Shown piece by piece: positions 35,581-47,746 of a stretch of 64,000 nucleotides of DNA. Under the pieces are notes generated by a model, which was not told where the DNA came from, ran no database searches, and saw nothing but the letters and a program-made list of their open reading frames with translations. This DNA comes from Turritopsis dohrnii (lineage: Eukaryota > Cnidaria > Hydrozoa > Anthoathecata > Oceaniidae). The translations under genes were made by a program, and so were the position numbers. Positions within the stretch are counted from its first letter, which is position 1. The number at the start of each line of letters is the position of its first letter. The stretch covers positions 248,001 through 312,000 of the forward strand of contig BQMF02000140.1 in NCBI GenBank assembly GCA_027922465.2, read 5' to 3'.

Positions 35581-35810
35581 AGTGAAATATGTTCTTTAGA
35601 TAATCAGTATTAATTATCTTTTTATCGGAGCACCTAAAATTATTTATTAAACAAGTTATTACAAAAAGAAAAATCACGCTATTCCAACAACAACAAACTA
35701 AAATTTCTCCGCCATCTTTCCTTCCTTCTAGACAAATCGGAAAATTGAAAGTATATATTCAGGGGGTGCAATATATGAAAAAAAATCATTCATTATTTTT
35801 GATTTTTTTT
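35581..35810. other. Short non-coding spacer
   Basis: AT-rich sequence between the truncated Helitron copy and the LINE tail; nothing recognised. Confidence 0.5.
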
Positions 35811-36075
35811 TTTGATTTATTTATTTATTTGTCTATAACTCGACGGGAGACCACACCCATAGAGTTAATCTAAACAAAGGAGGTGGTCCCCTATAAACTG
35901 TTACAAAGATAGAAAAAATTTATCGTAATTGACAAAAATTAATATAAAAACATAAAAAAAAAAAACAAAACAAAAAAAAAAACATCAAAAAGAAAGTGAA
36001 AATTATACTTGAAAATGTAAGAAAAAGAAAAAGAAAGAAAAGAAAAGAAAAGAAAAATGTAAGAAAAAGGTTAAT

Positions 36076-36423
36076 TTAATCAACATAGGATGAGAAAAAG
36101 AATAATTTTGCGAGATACTTTAAGCGACTTAATGCTAAAGTTGAGATGTCATCAACAGCAAGGTAATTTTGTAATAAGTTCCAAGATAAAACAGCTTGGT
36201 AACAAAGTGAGTTGTTGCCAAAGGAGACAGTTGTCACCTTTGGTAGTTTAAGTAATCCAGGTTTAGCGCGACTTAGATGACCACGATTATGCTGATTTAA
36301 TCGCTGCAAATTAAATGTAGTGGAGAGAGCAGAGGGTAACTGGTTGTTAAAGAACTTAAATACAACAAGATGCCCTACCGGGCAGAAGGATTTCTGCAAG
36401 CTTTGCTGCTGAAAATGCCACAA
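36076..36423 (-). pseudogene. C-terminal end of LINE ORF2, separated by an insertion
   Basis: Encodes VFKFFNNQLPSALS, then the SRAKPGLLKLPKV and SLCYQAVLSWNLL block, and ends SSYVD stop. This is the usual tail of CR1/jockey-type ORF2 proteins. The main ORF2 lacks exactly this part. It can be rejoined conceptually after FVKFLNILF near 37630, so it is the displaced end of the same protein. A second, 5'-truncated copy is the alternative. Confidence 0.75.
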
Positions 36424-37636
36424 AAATGCAACACTAGCACACTAGTCCTGCAAAACTAAGACAGTCACATCATTCAGCTCGAGAAGCATCAGCATTAAAT
36501 AAACAAAAATATTGATGCGACTGACAATGTTCGTCAAGAAAGTCAGCCTACCATAACATAAAAAAGGGGCTTTTCTTTATGCTATCGCGGAGATCATTTA
36601 TGAAGATCTGTTTTTTTGTACGAATAAGCTGAATGATTGTTACTGGATATTTGCCACCCACGTACTCCAAAAAAGTGCATCGACACAATACGAAACTTTA
36701 ATTTAACCACATTAAATATAACGAATCCTATAAAAAGATTGTGTATACTGGCGGTAACCAACATATCGTTAGGGCAGCACAAACTAATATATAAAGTTTC
36801 TATATTGATCTCCTCAGAATGAAAAATATAAATATCACAATAATAATTACTTAGAAATTAAAGCTCATATCTAATCTAAAAGTTAAAAAAAATACAACAT
36901 ACGTAGGGAGAAAAGAGATAAGCTGATATAGCCAGAATACATCCAAAAATTGCTATTAAATATAGTATAAATAGCTGTATAAAGTGCATATGTTAGTGAT
37001 GTTAGGGAGGAGCTGAAAGGAAGCTAAGCTGAGCTTTAAAAATCCAAAAGCTTCTAAAAATTGACTTCAAACATGCATACACATACAAAATACACGAAGG
37101 TCTTTCATATTTAAAAAGGCTTGGAGCAAAAATAAAACAAGAAATACCTTTTCTTCCACACACCATGTATTGGCACTGTTTTCATATTTTAAACTTCAAG
37201 AAAACTTCTTTCAAAAAACAGAATAACCACACTGTAATTTAATTTTGTGAACATGATAAGTTCCCAACAGTAATGCAATTCTTTATATAAAATTATAAGC
37301 TGTATTAACTTCTTTTAAAGCCATATTTCCATCAAAGAAACTTTTAGCAAACTACACACGTTCTTTCGCTGCCATTTTTAAAACGTTTTGTGGACGATCA
37401 CATGGCATGGCGAAAATCAGCCAATAAACTATCGCTATTTAAGTGGAGGTGGCTAAATTAGCACCCTTTCGTAGAAATCGGGCATTATGCACCAATGACA
37501 ATTAAGACGGCTTTTTTATGAACCAATGAAATTTAAGAAACAAAAATGCGTAGGTTTGGACAGTAAGATGAAAAAAAACGAAGAAAAACACGGACGATCG
37601 TAAAGTATTTCTTGCTTACGCAGAAATCCAAAAAGT
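36371..37636. other. Insertion of about 1.2 kb in LINE ORF2
   Basis: Both edges show a short inverted match: GGATTTCTGC-AAGC at the left and GGATTTCTGCGTAAGC read inward from the right, so a DNA transposon is possible. I find no coding frame, and no clean target duplication. Boundaries are accurate to about 10 bp. Confidence 0.55.
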
Positions 37637-40600
37637 ATGTTTAAGAATTTAACGAAATCGAAAAATGACAAGATTTTATATCGAAGAAAAAGAGGTGAAG
37701 ATGGAGCGCGAAAATCAGAAAAAGACATGATTCGCAAAGATTGTTTTTGAAGAGTAAGAATACGATTACTGTGGATATTATTACGTTGACCCCAGATTTG
37801 AGCACCATATGAAAGATGAGAATGAAATAAAGAAAAGTAAAGAGATAAGAGGATTTTTTTAGACAGAAAATAACGAAGTTTACTCAGAGCACCGTTAGCG
37901 CGCTTGAGTTTACTACAAACAAAGTTTATATGATATTTCCAACTGAGCTCATCGTCGATATAAACACCAAGGTATTTTACAAATTTACTTGGAATCAACC
38001 TGTGACCATTAATTTTAATTTTAATTTCATAGTCACTAACCTTTCGTTTAGGCTTGAAAATTAAAAGTTCTGTTTTGCTGCGGTTTAAAGCAATCTTGTT
38101 GGCATTCAGCCAGTTTGTGAGTAATTTCAAATCAATGTTGACTTTTTTGGTCATTGCCTTCAAAGAATGGTCACTTTGAAATAACATGGTGTCATCAGCG
38201 AAAAGATTAACATCGGAATAAGAAATAGCAGATGCAAGGTCATTAACATAAAGGAGGAAAAGAAGAGGTCCAAGTACAGATCCTTGTGGAACACCGTGAA
38301 GAATACGTCTGAGTTTAGATTTAGAGCCGGCTACTGAAACAGATTGTGTGCGATTGGAAAGAAAAGAACGAAACCAATCAAGAGGAATTCCTCGAATACC
38401 ATAAAAATCAAGTTTAGAAAGCAAAATATCATGATCAACGGTATCAAAGGCTTTTTGGAGATCTATAAAAACAGCACAGCCAAACTTACCACTATCGACC
38501 GCCTTGTAAATTTTTTCCACACAATGACAAAGGGCAGATACAGTCGAATGTTTCGAGCGGAAACCGAACTGAGAAGGATAGATAACCTTTGAGTTCTCGA
38601 GAAATTTGATAAGACGTTTATGCATTAGTTTTTGAAAAATCTTATCGATATTAGACAAAAGAGATATTGGTCTAAAATTTCCAACCTCTAATGGCGAGCC
38701 TTTGTTTTTATAGACAGGAATAACAAGAGCCTCCTTGAGCTTAGTAGGAAAGACCCCAGTAGAAAAAGAAAGGTTAATGATATCAGAAAGAATAACAGAG
38801 AGATGGTCTTTCACTGCTGAAATGACAGGAAGAGGTAAACTGTGAGGACCAGAAGCTTTGTATTTGTCCAGGGAAAGAAGAATTTCTGAAACCTCAAGTG
38901 GAGAAGTAGGGAAAGTAAAGAAAGAGTTAGCGTTTCGGTTTTTGAGCCAATTGGAGAAATGGTGTCGGGTGAAAGGAGTTTTCGAGCGAATTTTGTCAGC
39001 AATGGAGGAGAAGAAATCATTAAAAGCTTCAGAAACCTTTGCAGGATCCGAAGTAATCGAATTATTGAGTATTAGAGAGATAGAAGAATCTGACTTAATA
39101 GATTTAGACGAGATTATTTCACGAACGCCTATCCAAATTTTCCGGAGATTAGTAGAGTTGGATAGAAAATAGCGAGAATAGTGAAGTTTTTTACTGAAAC
39201 AAAGCAAAGAAACAATGCGATTACGATAAAACTTATACCTAGAACGTAGAAAAGATTTGATATCAGGAGAAGAAGCGGAAAGGTAGTCACGAAAAAGATT
39301 GTCCCTAACTTTCATCGATACAAGAAGACCTTTGGTTATCCAAGGTTTATTAAAAAGATTCGATTCACGACGAGTGATTTTTACCAAAGGAACATGGTCG
39401 TTGAATAAAGATGTAGTATGATCTAAAAAAGAATCGAAAGAAGAATTTACATCACCTTCCTCGATTTTTAAAATTTCATTCCAATTTAAACGTTCAAATT
39501 GGGTTTTGAATTGTTCGTGGTTGAATTTTGACCAATCACGACGAAATCCCAAAGGTTGATTAGGCTTAGCCTCTGGCTTGATGTCAAAAAAAAGAAATTG
39601 AGGAAGATGATCTGAGATAGACACGGTAAGATTACCAGAGGCAAGTGTAGAATCAGTAGGAGGAATTAAGATGTTATCGATAAGAGTGGTAGAAGTCTCC
39701 GTGATTCGAGTTGGGAGAGTAATCGACGGAAGCATTTGATAGGCACCGAGAAGATCTAGAAAATTAGAATGAGAGATTGCAGAGTCACAAGTCAAAAGAT
39801 CAATGTTAAAATCACCCAGTAAAATTAAAGATTTGCTTTCCTTGTCAACCGACTTCAATAGAGATGAGAGGTACTGGTCATTAAAAAGATCTACATCCAT
39901 AGATGGATGTTTATAGATACAGCCAACCACGAGATTTTTTTTGTTTTTGAAAACTACTTCAGCAAACACAGCTTCAAGATGTCCATTATGCGAACAGAAA
40001 GATTTGGAAAGATCTTCTCGTGCTTCACTGGTGAAATACCGAGATATATACAGAGCAGTACCCCCATGAGATGTAACAGCAGGTGTATGAAAAAATTTGT
40101 AGTTTTCTTCGAGCAAAATGTTTGAAGGAGGAGATGATTGAATTTTAGTTTCACTGATGCCAATGATATCAAAAGAATGATCAAGACGCGAAAAAAGAGA
40201 TGTAAGTTCACAAAAATGCTTTTTGAGAGAAGCGACATTCAAATGGAAAAGAGATAAAGATTTAGATTTAGAAGGAATAGATAAAAAGTCTTCAGGGCTA
40301 TAATATTTACAATTAATTTTAGCAACATCGTCAATATAATCAATGCCGTCGTCATCGTCAAAATCAAAATTAGAAAATTTGTCCGAGATAGAATTAAGAT
40401 ATTTAAAATAAGATTTCAAATAACCCAAATCATTACCAAAACTATTTTTTTCGTTATTTTCACCAAAAGGTAGAACTTCATTTCTGCATATTTTACAGAG
40501 CCAAACGTTGGATGCAGATTTTAAGTCAGTACCAGTGCCACACTTAGCATGAGAAGTTCGCTTGCAAATAGAACAAAAATGTGACTTACCACTCTTTACC

Positions 40601-40641
40601 TTTTTCTCACATATAAAGCAAATTCCACTTTCTCTACTCAT
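37516..40641 (-). pseudogene. LINE ORF2: zinc finger, endonuclease and reverse transcriptase
   Basis: A 1041-codon frame. Residues 8-53 form a PHD-like Cys/His finger (CFICEKKVKSG...HFCSICKRTSHAKC...CKIC). An apurinic-type endonuclease runs over about 128-355, with LFHLNVASLKKH, ISETKI, GCIYKHP, LLGDFNIDLL and ISDHLPQF, which supply the acidic and histidine active residues. The reverse transcriptase follows over about 600-900: FRPISLLSNIDKIFQK, FIDLQKAFDTVDH, GVPQGSVLGPLLFLLYVNDL and NLFADDTMLF are all intact. The last 30 or so residues (after FVKFLNILF) come from inserted DNA, and the true tail sits at 36076-36423. Catalytic domains are thus complete but the C-terminal region is lost. It nicks DNA and primes reverse transcription in the active element. 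ATG at 40641 is 90 bp after the ORF1 stop. Confidence 0.85.
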
Positions 40642-40731
40642 TCGCTAGTGAATACGCTAGAGCCAAAACCACATAATTAGAAATTAAATAAATTTTGATA
40701 AAGAAAAACACGAGTTCTTTTAAAAACTAAT

Positions 40732-41721
40732 TTAGGATGACCATAGGTCATCATCAGGGAATAAATCGATCAGGTCATTGATGTGACGGATTTTAATTGG
40801 ATCGTCATTTTCATTAATGAGCACACTGATAGTTCCATTGAAGCACCAAAACTTTGAAATGGCATTTTTCCGCTTGAGAGCCTTAGCTTTGCCCCAAAGG
40901 AATTTATTGTAATTACAGAGGCTGTTGTTGATGTATATTTGCTCACGTAAACCAGCTTTTTCAAAAACATCGCGACTTTTGAATCGTTTGCTTGATTTAA
41001 TGAGTGACTCTGATATCTTGCGGTTAACGAACCTGGCAATGACTTTCTTTGGACCGCGGTGATTTCGGCTGTTTTTAAGTCGATGACACGCTTGAATATC
41101 ATCAGGCTTGATCTGGACACCAACAGCAGCTGCTATATCAACCACACAGTTTTCAAGGTCAGTTTTTTCTTCAGGTATGCCGGAGATCTCTATATTATTA
41201 CGACGGGTATATTGCTGTATGTCAATAACGTTTCTCTCGACACCAACAAACTCTTCACGCGTGACTACGTTGGAAAGAGACTTTTTGATTTCCTCGACAT
41301 CAGCTTGTAAAGATTTTATAGTGTTTTCTTTCTCTGCAAGGTTTAGTTTAAGTTCGTCAATTTGAGTGTGAAGCGAGCGACTTTCATTCTGCACTTGAAT
41401 AAAGATGTCTTCTTTGACGTGATCTAATTTTGTAAAGAGTTCTGACCTGTAGAGCTTTATTTGGTAATATAGTATTTCTAGTGTGACTAATTCAGGAAGG
41501 TCATCTTCTACTTCCAGGGTGGCTTTTGAATCATGAAACACATCATCAGCATGATCACTGTTATCTGGTGAAGCACTACTGTGTTGAGAACAAGCATCAT
41601 CTGGAGGAGGTTCAACAATGTTCGATTGAATAACAGAAGTAACAGCATCTGGAATATCTGTAGAATGTTCATTATCAGGATCTTGAGAGATGTTTGTTGT
41701 GCTTCTTGTTGTAACAACCAT
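40732..41721 (-). CDS. LINE ORF1, RNA-binding coiled-coil protein
   Basis: Encodes 329 aa that package element RNA. The N-terminal 100 residues are acidic and Ser/Thr/Asp-rich. About 100-160 is a coiled coil (heptads around LYRSELFTKLDHVKED and LKLNLAEKENTIKSLQADVE). RRNNIEISGIPEEK near 175-190 begins an RRM-like fold like that of L1-type ORF1 proteins, followed by the CTD-like block with VIARFVNRKISESLIK. The frame is undamaged. It precedes ORF2 in the same transcript, so ORF2 translation must use reinitiation or similar across the 90-bp gap. Confidence 0.88.
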   Translation of the reverse strand: MVVTTRSTTNISQDPDNEHSTDIPDAVTSVIQSNIVEPPPDDACSQHSSASPDNSDHADDVFHDSKATLEVEDDLPELVTLEILYYQIKLYRSELFTKLDHVKEDIFIQVQNESRSLHTQIDELKLNLAEKENTIKSLQADVEEIKKSLSNVVTREEFVGVERNVIDIQQYTRRNNIEISGIPEEKTDLENCVVDIAAAVGVQIKPDDIQACHRLKNSRNHRGPKKVIARFVNRKISESLIKSSKRFKSRDVFEKAGLREQIYINNSLCNYNKFLWGKAKALKRKNAISKFWCFNGTISVLINENDDPIKIRHINDLIDLFPDDDLWSS

Positions 41722-41848
41722 TTATAATACGTAGATATATATTATTGATGTACGTAGAATAATTTTCACAAGAGAAAAAGTTAAAACTGGCTCAATGTTA
41801 GAGAAAGTTGACGCCTAGTTTTGGCGCGCTTTCAAAACACGTCTGCAC

Positions 41849-41892
41849 TCAACAGCGTACTAGAAGCGATTCAACAGCGTACTAGAAGCGAT
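41849..41892 (-). repeat. 22-bp tandem repeat at the LINE 5' end
   Basis: TCAACAGCGTACTAGAAGCG plus AT occurs twice head to tail (41849-41870, 41871-41892). It lies about 130 bp upstream of ORF1 and may be part of the internal promoter or an untidy 5' integration end. Confidence 0.75.
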
Positions 41893-42545
41893 CATTTAAA
41901 AAACAAACAAACAAAGCCCTTGTTACTTTTAAATAAAATGATTTAAAAAATATACGTTCGATGTCTTTGTTTAATGTTTTCATAAAAAACATCTTTGTAA
42001 CATTATTATTTTCGAAAATGTTGAACCCCCGTCTATTATTTCGAACGCTTAAAGATTCCATTATGTCTGGGAAAAACAGCAATGTTTTATCGGGTGCACG
42101 AAAAGGAGAACAAAAAAAATGTCTGCAGGAGAAGAGACGAAAGGTCTTCCTTTGTGCCAAACGACACTTTTTTCATAGCTGCGATATTTTTTTGGACGGT
42201 TTTACCCATTGCTATTGTCATTCATTGAATCTATTGGTGAAGACGACCACAAAGAGAGCAAATATTGCAATCAATCAAACTATTGGTTGAAGAAAGGGGA
42301 TGAGCGTTACTCTAATCCACATCAGCGAACTTTCAACTACCTTTGTTGGACTGTTCGTGCGAATTGATAGATATTTTTAAGGAAAACCTTTTTAACACGT
42401 GCTTTACACCTTTTACCCATGAAAATATTTCTTGAATCCTTCTTACTATAATTAAAAATTATGAGTGTGTTTTAGAAAAACCGAAGTTTCATAATTTTCT
42501 TGACCTTCAGAAGAGGATATCCCCCCTCACTTTCAAAAACGCTGC

Positions 42546-43163
42546 GTGGGCCCTGCCCTGAATGCTGTCATGCGATACCAGCACTTCACGCATTCACTGG
42601 TAACGATTATACCAGCGCGCTCTATGGAGTTTGAAAAACTACAGCATTTAAGTTGTTGCAAGCTTCTGAAGAATTCAAAGCTACTTTTGCGTCATTTGGG
42701 AACTTGGCATCAACGCCACATATTGCTCCAAAACATAGAGGCCTTTGTCTGCGATATGTCTGCGATATGTAAACATAGAGGCTTTTGTCTGCGATATTAA
42801 ATGTAATGACACCAACGAAGCCCGTTGAAAAAAGTTTTGTTCGAGTCGCAAGGCTCTCCCGAACCACAGAAACTACTATCAAAAAGAGACGCTTTACTGT
42901 GTCATTGCAAGCGAGTGTCATATGTGACAGCAGTCATAGAGAAATCTCTCGAAAACAACCCCGAGATACCAAGTCCCATTGGTCATGGATGGAAGATGGA
43001 GGCTGGTGTCTTAACCATTGACTGGAAGTTGCTTCCTGCAGCACCAGTCGACGTCATCGAGTTGATTTCCTGTAATTGCTCGAAATCAAAATGCCGCACC
43101 CAAGTATGCGATTATAGATCACACGGCCCCGAATGCATTGATTTATGTGGTTGTGGCGAATGA
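42546..43163 (+). pseudogene. Decayed transposon-associated gene with CXC-type cysteine tail
   Basis: Fragments in several frames: SEEFKATFASFGN, then IEAFVCDM (present twice through a small local duplication), CNDTNEAR followed by a stop, and an open end with IPSPIGHGWKMEAGVL, LPAAPVDVIELISCNCS and CDYRSHGPECIDLCGCGE. I recall many invertebrate ORFs ending in this order (PSP..GW, PPAPE..LELV, then a CXC cysteine module), usually in mobile-element contexts. Stops, frameshifts and the duplication show that it is dead. Function of the intact protein is unknown to me. Confidence 0.6.
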
Positions 43164-43609
43164 TGCGAAAACAGTTGGGCGCTATTTCCTTTTCGCACCC
43201 CACTACTGCCATTTTTGTTTACTAGTTGGCTCTTCATCACGGAGATAAAAAATAATCCTAAGCCTGACCCTAAAACATTCTAGAGAAGGAGAGTGAGGAG
43301 TGCGAAAAGGAAATCGCACTATGTAGTTGCAAGTCGTTTATCCCTAATAACTTTTTTTAGGTTCAAAATCACACCATGACATAATTGGGCTTTTAATTCA
43401 GCATAAAAAGACCTATCAAATGATATAATAATACTTGTAAAATTTCGAAAAAAAATTTGGTTTTATTGTGTGTGACGTCATCAAAATAAAAATCGTACTG
43501 GACACGCCCAGTAAATAATTTAAGATATTCCGGTAATGATTTTCTAGTTCTAAGGGATGATATCTAACAGTTCAAAATAGTTTTACATTGTCCCTCTCAT
43601 TTCCAATTT

Positions 43610-44887
43610 TTTTTGCAAGTAGCTACCTGACTAGTTAGTTAGTTATGTATTTCAGAAATTCATTAATTATTGCTGTACAATGTGATATCACTGTGCTACA
43701 AAACACAACAAAAGAAGCATTGCATTGCTGGATGGATTCTTATATGTTATGATTACACATTATTTTGTGTTATGGTAGTTGTTTATGTACTATGCATGGG
43801 TATACAAGTTTGGCATTATGTTTTTATCTGTTACTTTTTATCTTTTCGGTATTAAATTATGGCTTTGGTAGGGCATTTCATTATTGTTTCAATTATTTTT
43901 ATTATTTTAATGTTTTGACTCACAGTAATGGTTGCTTTTATAGACTTTCCAATCTAAAGCTTTACAAATTCTGTCATTGAATTTGTGTTTTTGATTCATT
44001 ATTTTTAGGATAAATGGGTACCTACATGAATTTTCTTTTTGCTTTTTGTTTTGTTTTTTATTTCAACCATGTCATAACATGATTATCTTTCTTTGCATTT
44101 TTATACAATTGAAATATGTTTTAGGTAAGATTAATAATAAAAAAGCATGTAAACCGTTAAAGAAATGAAACTCATGGTTTTTATCATGATGTTGATGGTT
44201 TTGGGAAGAACAGACTATATATCATTTCAAAAATTCATTTATGGTTGCTGTCCAATGTAACTTCCGCACAAAAAAAACACAGTTGGAAGGTATCGATTTG
44301 TTTTCAATTCACATTTCGTAATGTTATTCAATGTTTGGTTTTGTGTTCTGTATTATGTATTGCTTTTTTTACACTAAAGTTATATACTTCTATTCTGCGT
44401 ATACGATATTATACTTCTTTGTTGTATTGCCATTTGTTTCTGATGTTGGATTCTTTAGTGTTTGTTTGCATTAGTTTTATTTTGATTTTTTTTACGTAGA
44501 AGTTACTTTGCATTTTCTGTGTATCAAAAAATAGTTTTCGGCCAATAGAAGGGCCTTTTTAGTGTTGCGATGTTTGGTTAAAATTCACGTCTTTAGGGTA
44601 AAAATTTTCATTCTGATTAGGTAAATAGTTGGTAAATAGTTTTGCATTTTGAATTTCGATATTCCAATTTTTATTATTATTTTGATGTTTGATTCTTTTA
44701 TGTCTCCAGGGGAAATTTAATTGACTTATCCTTTCTCTCAGTTCAACTCACATTGACTAAAACTGTAAAAAAAATTTTACCAGTTATATTCAACACTCTA
44801 CTTATCATTGCCAATTCTTCATTTTATTTTTGGTGAACTGAACGCATACTGAACATGGGTGGCGAGCGACGCCGCCTGGGCGGCTAG
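43610..44887 (+). mobile_element. Helitron family-2 copy C (3' part with terminator)
   Basis: The body matches copy A from about 33365 to 34281, including GTTGATGGTTTTGGGAAGAA and ATATCATTTCAAAAATTCAT. It ends with the hairpin GGTGGCG-AGCGA-CGCCGCC followed by TGGGCGG and CTAG at 44884-44887; the next base is T. The 5' end is not clear and may be truncated. Non-coding. Confidence 0.75.
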
Positions 44888-47475
44888 TTATTGTACATAA
44901 ACAGTCCATACATACTAAAACAGAACTGTACACACAAAATATACTTCCTATTTCAAGCTATAATGGAGACGACTATAAACAAGACAGCTAAAGCCATGGG
45001 ACATGATTAGTGTACATTTTTCATGATGTTGATCACAACTTATATAACTTAACTTAACTTTCCTACCAAAAAGCACACAAAACAAAAAGTTTATTACATT
45101 TATGCAGTCTCTCTTTTATTTATGTTCCTACAAATTTCGTCTCCTGGGTATTTATAACCAATTTTTATTTCTTTTCATCTTAATTGTTTTATGTCATTTT
45201 ATTGTTTACAAGCAATTATTGAGCTGAATATAAGTAAGATTTCCATCATAATATTTCATAACCTGATGTTGCAGGGTAAGCTATAAAAACAGAAAACAAT
45301 GACTATCTGTACTTGGGGAATAACACGACAAAGAATAAGCATCTAGCCTTTTCAACAGAAATCACCGTCCATATGTTTAGGAAAAACACAGGATTTCTAT
45401 AAAGAAACCAGACTTTTACAAAGAAACCCAGGAGCCAATGGAACATAACGATTATGGGAAAAATGCTTGAGGTCTCCTCAAAACAAAACATGGATTGTGA
45501 TATTGGAGGGTAACTCCTTCAGGTTACAAGGCTACATTAACTGGTCGAACAACAGTTTGATTTCAATCGACCTACATGATGAATAACTTGAATGGATAGG
45601 AAGACTAATCATTGATGAAAGTACTAACAAACATAAGAAAGGACACAAAATTTTCAATAACTTACGAAAATTTTGTCAATTATTGTATGCATTGATAACC
45701 ATAAGAAAAATGTATCATTAAATAATTACAATGATATAACTCACAAGCCTGAATCTCAGATAAAATATGTCCATAGCGTAGAATTGAATCTAATACCAGA
45801 AAAGAACTTATTTTGAACTTATTCTGAAATGAAGATGCTCGTGGTAAAGAACGATAAAGTTTCTCTTACAATTTTTGCGGAGAAGTTAAAACTATGACTG
45901 AAATGACTTAACATTTCCCCTTAAGCAACTGAATACTAGCAAGCACATCATTGTGTAAAACAATTCTGTCATAATAAATCTTTATTCTTGCTGACTCTTG
46001 ACAAGATCCTTATCCTTTATGCCATAAAATCAAAGGAAACAATGTAATTCAAAATAACAATTGCTTTTTGTAATTCGGATAAAACATAAACATACAATCA
46101 AATTTGTATGCAGGTTTACAAAAGAAGAAAAGAAAACCTAATGCCAATGCTACTAATATATAATGTTAAAAACACTTTGAGATAGACATATAAGCAAATA
46201 ACTATCAAAGGCAATCAGAACCCAATCTCTGCTAACAAAATATTACGTGTAAAGAAAGAAGAGTATTTTCAAAAAAAAGAAGGGCTTAAAATGACAATTT
46301 ACAAAATTAAATTTAAGTACACTGCACAATAAGTGAATTGAATTGAATTTATTTCTTTTCCTGGTCACATCCTAGTAAATGTTCTTGTTGTTCTTATTTT
46401 TGAGGCTTTTCCAGCCTGAATATGAAATAAACTTTGAAACTATTTACGACTGCTCGAGAAAAATTTCACATCTTGAACAGTTCTTATTTTGCACGAAAAT
46501 TCAAACTGCGGCTGTTCTTGATTTTTGGAACAGTGACTTGAGTCTCAGGTTGTTCTTAATGTTGTTCTTATTTTAGGCTAAATCTGAGGCTTGTGTTCTT
46601 ATGAAACTGTTCTTACAAAACAAAGCATGTATATATTCAGAATAAACATGTCTTTTTCAAAAAATTATGTTCACACACATCATTTATTATGTGATAAAGA
46701 GATCTTTATTGTAAATCCCAAATGAAAAAAACAGATTTCGGTTGTGAAAATATAAATTTGTAAAAAATAATACTACATAGCTGAAAAGTAGAAGTTTGTG
46801 CCCTGGCTTGATTTAGTTTACAGACTGTTATTTATTAAAATGTGTTTTGATTTACATTCGTTGTTCATAAGAAAAATTGACAGTATGTTAATTTTTTAAA
46901 ATAAAAAATTGTATATAATATCAAAACAGTATATACGTGGTCATGGAATTCATTCATAGCAAACTGTTTCTGTTGTTAGGTTTAACGGCTAGGTATCCAG
47001 GAAACACACTTGTTTTTTCTAAAGTATTATACATAATTGGTTTTCTAAACTTCTCTTGGCATATACGACATCACGTTTCCACATGCAGTTTTTGATCTGG
47101 TGTTGTTGTTTGGTGTTGTTTTCCACAAAGAAGAAAGGGTTTCCTTTATCATCATGATGATTGTGTGTGCATGTCTTCATAAAAATAAATCTTCAGTCTG
47201 GATTTTTAATAATGAATTTTTGCACTGAAATTACAGCTTCAATGCTTCAATTTTACTACAGCTTGAGCTGTATGAGCTGTACCCTGCGTCCACCACGGTG
47301 GTTCTTTGCAAGGGACACAACACATAAAAAAAATTTGTTTTTTAATTATCAAAATCTTCTGGCCAGCCAACTATTTGTGTCCTGAAGGAAATGCCATTCA
47401 ATTTGCCATACAACAGAACATAAAAACAACCAATACAAACATGACCGTTTTGTTTTGAACTTTACCAGTTAAGAC
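44888..47475. other. Non-coding stretch
   Basis: No gene seen. GAATTGAATTGAATTTATTT near 46334-46355 looks like the tail of a minus-strand LINE. GTTCTTAT-type motifs recur at 46379-46620 and may be an old MITE. Confidence 0.5.
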
Positions 47476-47477
47476 TA

Positions 47478-47605
47478 CCTTATTCGTACTAATTTTCGCG
47501 CGTACTATCATTCGCGCAATTGCGCAAAATTTTCCGTTTCTGCGCGAAAGTTAGTACAAAATTTACGCGCAAAGGGGTGTTGCGCAAAAATTAATACGCG
47601 CGAAA
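47478..47605 (+). repeat. Left terminal inverted repeat and subterminal CGCG repeats
   Basis: 27 bp identical to the inverted right end, then degenerate repeats of TTCGCGC and GCGCAAAAATTAATACGCGC (47582-47601), likely transposase or host-factor binding sites. Confidence 0.9.
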
Positions 47606-47746
47606 TTTGATTTTTTTTAATTTTGAAAATTACCAAAAATTGATCATTTCAAACGATTTCTGGTGCGTACAGTAAGAAAAACATTGAATAAAATAATAAC
47701 ACAAGTTGTAAATAACAAAAGAGAGTCTTGATCTTTCGTTTCATAT

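Larger units (their letters stand above)
35812..41892 (-). mobile_element. CR1/jockey-group LINE, near full length, interrupted
   Basis: Minus-strand order: 5' UTR with a 22-bp tandem repeat, ORF1 (41721-40732), a 90-bp gap, ORF2 (from 40641), a roughly 1.2-kb insertion, the ORF2 C-terminus (to 36076), a 3' UTR with GGTGTGGTCTCCCGTCGAG, and an (AAAT)n tail at 35812-35835. Two ORFs, an apurinic-type endonuclease and a short microsatellite tail fit the CR1/L2/jockey group. The 5' limit is set at the tandem repeat and could lie further out. Confidence 0.85.

Noticed and set aside
37516..41721. Endogenous virus interpretation of the RT region
   Set aside because: No protease, integrase, envelope or long terminal repeats; the two-ORF plan with endonuclease and microsatellite tail is a LINE.
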